Source: Tetrastigma voinierianum (Eukaryota; Streptophyta; Magnoliopsida; Vitales; Vitaceae). Taken from it: DNA of 64,000 nt. A program made the position numbers and the translations under genes. The notes beneath the pieces are model-generated. The model ran no database searches, was not told the origin of the DNA, and saw nothing but the letters and a program-made list of their open reading frames with translations. Positions 60,441-64,000 of the stretch are shown one piece after another; within the stretch, counting starts at the first letter, position 1; each line of letters opens with the position of its first letter. Location: positions 930,001 to 994,000 of the forward strand of contig JAEQBH010000897.1 of NCBI GenBank assembly GCA_016808115.1, read 5' to 3'.

Positions 60441-61548
60441 ACATCGACACTACGTACATCCCCGAACAAGCCGACAACAATCCCATCCACTATGCACAAA
60501 ATTGCTTACTTGAAGCTCAATACTACGATCAATCTCTATATACCTAGAGAGAGAAACCAAAACTAAGGAATGCGGATCCCTGTCCCTTGTCATGGTAGTG
60601 AGCTGAATCTTCCGATGTGGGATGGGGTCTAGTAGTATGATCTCATTTCGACCTATAGGGTCCAATGGTGGCATAATAGTGGGCTTTGAGGGTCCTAGTA
60701 GGACCGATCGTACCCCTCCGTTGGTGCTGTGACCTCCCACGTCTTGAAGTGACGGGCGACTTTGTATAAGGTGTGCTCCCACCTCCACAGCCTGCTCCTC
60801 GACATCCAGGGGGCGGCCTATGGTGAAGGCTCTACACTCTACATTTGGGAATAAGCTAAATTGTATGAGTGAATATGTGGGTTTTCAGAAAGCCCTGTCG
60901 TCTAACACGAAAGAAACCCTGTGTCAACACAAATATCAATCTAGCTACAGGCTGCTCTAAAGACTTCGAGATCGGACTCCCTCGACATGTCGTCGACCAC
61001 TACAGATACTCCCGGAAATAAAATTTATAATGTCATTAGACCTTACTCTAATCATTAGCTCGTGAAGAGCAAACAGATCTTGAAGTCTCCAAATCGAAAT
61101 ATCAATCGCAACAACAAAATACCACATGATCGGCCGAGGGTAGGAGTTGGAATAAGGGGATAAATGTGTTAGCCACATGAACCAAACGCGTCTGCGATCA
61201 AGCAAGAGATGGTGATATATGACAGTCAATCATGCAAGCCATAGTATATCATCATATCTACACACCCTTAAGAAAGAAATATAAGATAGGCAGATGAATA
61301 TATAGCAGACCATGAGAAATAAGTAACCATAACTAAGATTATGAGAATAAGTAATATATTAATAGTACAACAACCAAACATGTAGGTACAATCGAGTAAA
61401 TCAAAATATTAAAATTTTGCCACCAATAATCAAGTATACAAAAAAAAACTACAAAAATAGGTGTCTATCCAATTGGCTAATCCAAAGCCACATTTTCCCT
61501 AATTTGTATTGAAACTTGACCCTCCACAATCCCAATTAGAGTATCATT
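60440..61548 (-). other. Leader of element C, shared with element A
   Basis: Minus-strand words ACACATTTATCCCCTTATTC, AGAGCCTTCACCAT and GATCGTAGTATTGAG occur in the same order as in element A (21718-21750, 22078-22092, 22405-22425). A similar segment was not found in element B, whose leader reads into gag. The only open frame (61229-60957) corresponds to 21707-21958 in A but has no recognisable domain. Confidence 0.65.
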
Positions 61549-63237
61549 TGTGGACCCCCTTGTTTTGGCTATTATACGTTTCCAAAGCGAGGCTCGTTTT
61601 TTATTATTTAAAGCAGTTTTAGAAAACGGTTTGGGTAAGCCACTTATTTTGTTTTTGTTTTAAAGGAAAACAAAATAAGAAGAAAAATACAAATGTGACT
61701 CTGATAAGAAGAAAATCTGAGTCTGGGAAATAAATTAGGTCAGGAGATTGGATTACTTATCGGAGAAGGTACGATGGAAAGCGTAGCACCTCTAAGCTAA
61801 AGTCGGGTCTCTTACTAGTCAAACTAAAGAAAAATATGGTTTTTGACTAATCCCAACTAATGAATACGAAGATAATATATAATATAAAAAAACTATGCAG
61901 GCATATATAAATAAATAATCAATAATCATATAAAGAAAATGTCCCAGACGACATGTTATAATGTATCGATTGGGAAACAATGTTGGTGCATGTCTATAAT
62001 CTGGCCCCATTAAGCGTTCGATTAGAAATTGGATTTATAAATCATATATCAAATTATTTATTAAAATGAATAACAGACCCCACTAAATCATTTATATGTT
62101 ACAATTAACTCTCAAGATTCCATTTTTATTGAATTGTAGAATTAACCGATGTGTTTGGATTTTTGAAAAACCGGTTTGAGAGTGAAAGTTTAGTGAAGTT
62201 TGAAATTGAAATTTGAAATTTGAGATTTTTCGGGACTTAGAAATTTAGAAAGTATAATTTTCAAAATTTAAGACTAGGACAATGAGTCTTGAGAGTGAAG
62301 TTTGGAGATTTGAGGTAAATTAAAGCAATTTTGAAATTATGAATTTTGTAAATTTGAAAATTGGAGAATTGGAAGCTGTGGGCTTGAATTTTGAAGTACT
62401 GACAACGTGATTTTTGGAAGAGTATAGATTTTATAATTTGAAATTGAATCATTGAATTTGAAATTTGAAAATTTTAGTTTGGAGGACTTGACTTAAGTGA
62501 AAATTTGAATTTTTTAGAAAATGAAGAATTTGAGAAATTTGGATACTTAAAATTGAAATGGAAATTGAAATAAAAATTGGGATTTTATTAAATTAGGTGG
62601 GTGATAGTTCACTTATGTTGGAAAAAAAACAAAAAAAACAACAACAACCGATTTCTAAAATAAACAAAGAAAGCAAAACAATATATTACAAGGAGAAAAA
62701 TACATAATAAGACAAATTAAACCAATATATATATATAGAGACAGTAAAAATAAATAAATAAATAAAAATTAACTATAAAATAAGAATGAGAAAATTAAGA
62801 AAAATAACACACGGTAGACAATTTGGTTCCAGGACAGGAACCGCCTCTTAGTGAAATTGTATCTAAAGTTGGGGTTGTCTTAAAATTGCCCCCAGAATGA
62901 GATTTTCTAAAGTAACAGGCACAAACACAGGACCCGCTTAGGATCTCCCAGCTTTGATGTGGGAAGGCAGAATGTATACGCTAAGAAAAGTAGATTTAAG
63001 GGTAGTATATTTCATTATGAACCAAATCATAATTTATTCTCAGAAAAATATTTAATCAAGGGCCATTAGGGTCCGACCTTTTAATTGAATGACGCATGGT
63101 TTCCACTCCCTCATACTAAAATCGGGGAGGAAGGAGCACTTTTATGGAAAGAGAAGCATATTTTTCTTTTGTAGAAGTTTGATGTGGGATTACGCAAACA
63201 GGGAAAAAAATCCTGGCTATCAAAATTTAGGTCCTGA
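61549..63237 (-). repeat. 5' LTR of element C
   Basis: On the plus strand it starts TGTGGACCCC and ends near CAAAATTTAGGTCCTGA, so its first TGTA has decayed. A TTTGAAA-rich block lies at about 62180-62580. About 1.69 kb. It is followed by a degenerate primer-binding site (AATGATACTCTAATTGGG on the minus strand). Confidence 0.8.
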
Positions 63238-64000
63238 TATCATATTTTGAAAAAACGATTTCTTCTCGATTTTCATTATTTTTTCAATTTAGAAATCGTC
63301 TTTTCAAAAGAAGATTTCTAATATTATTTTCATTTTTTATTTTTTAAATCTTTGCAACAACTTTTTTTATAATTTGATAATAAATTATTATGTTATAATT
63401 TCATGATAAAATTATTATAAAAATGTTGATGTTTTAAAAATTAATAAATATTGATGTTAATGAATTAAATTTATATTTTCATTATTCATATATTATAGGG
63501 TTAAAATTGTTTTAAATTATTTTAACAAAAAATAGATTATTTACTAAATTATCTTTGAAAAATATTATTTTAAATTATAGTTTTTATTATAAATAGATTT
63601 TATCTTTATCTTAATATTTTAATATTTTACTGATACATCATTTTATACTAATTAAAAGAATAAAATATATAACTTATATATATAATGATATATAATAATT
63701 TTAAATATATTTTCTATAATTTTAGTATATAAAATAATTTTAGCTATTATAATATAGTATTTATAATTAGTAATATTTTTAAAAATATATTTACTATTTG
63801 ATATTAAAAATAATATTATTTATGAAATGGGATATTAATATAAAAAAATATGAATATTTTGAATTATTATCTCTTATTATACGAAATTTATTAAAATTAC
63901 AAACAAGGTATTATCAATTTTATTTTTAACAAATGATTATATGTAATAAATAAAATTTGTAGTTTTTTAGTTTTAATTATTTAATAAACGATTTTTTAGA
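63238..64000. other. AT-rich flank, nothing recognised
   Basis: Very AT-rich, with TATATA and AAAATATT runs and no coding frames. It may be old intergenic DNA or a heavily decayed repeat. Confidence 0.6.

Larger units (their letters stand above)
56012..63237 (-). mobile_element. Element C: Tat-clade Ty3/gypsy derivative, RT-less and 3'-truncated
   Basis: Minus strand: 5' LTR (63237-61549), a leader shared with element A, integrase ends with the catalytic core deleted, an A-rich tract, the ~100-bp array, a polypurine tract (GAAGAGGGGG near 56083-56095), and only about 70 bp of 3' LTR starting TGTAGATCCC at 56080. No gag, RT or RNase H. The 3' LTR is cut off where the unique 55133-56011 segment begins. 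Confidence 0.8.

Overview
The window looks like nuclear DNA of a dicot plant, probably a woody species such as grapevine. That guess rests on AT-rich intergenic DNA, short exons with GT/AG introns, a plant-type diacylglycerol kinase gene, a plant-only DUF4220/DUF594 gene and old Ty3/gypsy (Tat clade) and Ty1/copia elements. No species-specific marker was seen. There are no bacterial-type operons, CRISPR arrays, rRNA genes or convincing tRNA genes.

Layout. 1-9.1 kb: AT-rich DNA with a MITE-like fold-back, a 103-bp tandem repeat, a long near-perfect hairpin and a tentative two-exon minus-strand gene for a 68-residue protein. 9.2-19.1 kb: a plus-strand diacylglycerol kinase gene (DGK5-like). Its catalytic exons can be traced with consensus splice sites, but the N-terminus is interrupted by an in-frame TGA and one conserved 3n+2 exon is missing or decayed. 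19.66-28.50 kb: Tat-type element A (plus strand) with two ~1.7-kb LTRs, integrase remnants and a ~100-bp tandem array but no reverse transcriptase. 28.5-35.0 kb: a host island carrying a DUF4220/DUF594 gene broken by frameshifts and flanked by two related small MITEs. 35.05-40.14 kb: a decayed copia element with ~0.6-kb LTRs. 41.37-55.13 kb: Tat-type element B (minus strand), the most complete, with recognisable gag, RT, RNase H, a second (archaeal-type) RNase H, integrase and the tandem array. 55.13-56.01 kb: unique, gene-like sequence. 56.01-63.24 kb: Tat-type element C (minus strand), with a full 5' LTR, no RT, a deleted integrase core, the tandem array and only the first ~70 bp of a 3' LTR. 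63.24-64.0 kb: AT-rich DNA.

How the parts relate. The host genes are a lipid-signalling kinase and a membrane protein of unknown function; nothing suggests they act together. The three Tat copies are one extended family: they share LTR structure with TTTCAAA-rich blocks, an A-rich tract downstream of integrase, and a ~12-copy ~100-bp array just upstream of the 3' LTR. A and C also share a leader and a leader-to-integrase junction that B lacks. This suggests they descend from one RT-less, non-autonomous derivative that would have needed a B-like partner to move. Frames in the repeats are broken by very many small indels, while kinase exons in the same window are mostly clean. That fits either great age or poor consensus accuracy in repeats. 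All names come from reading translated motifs by eye; no database search was run.
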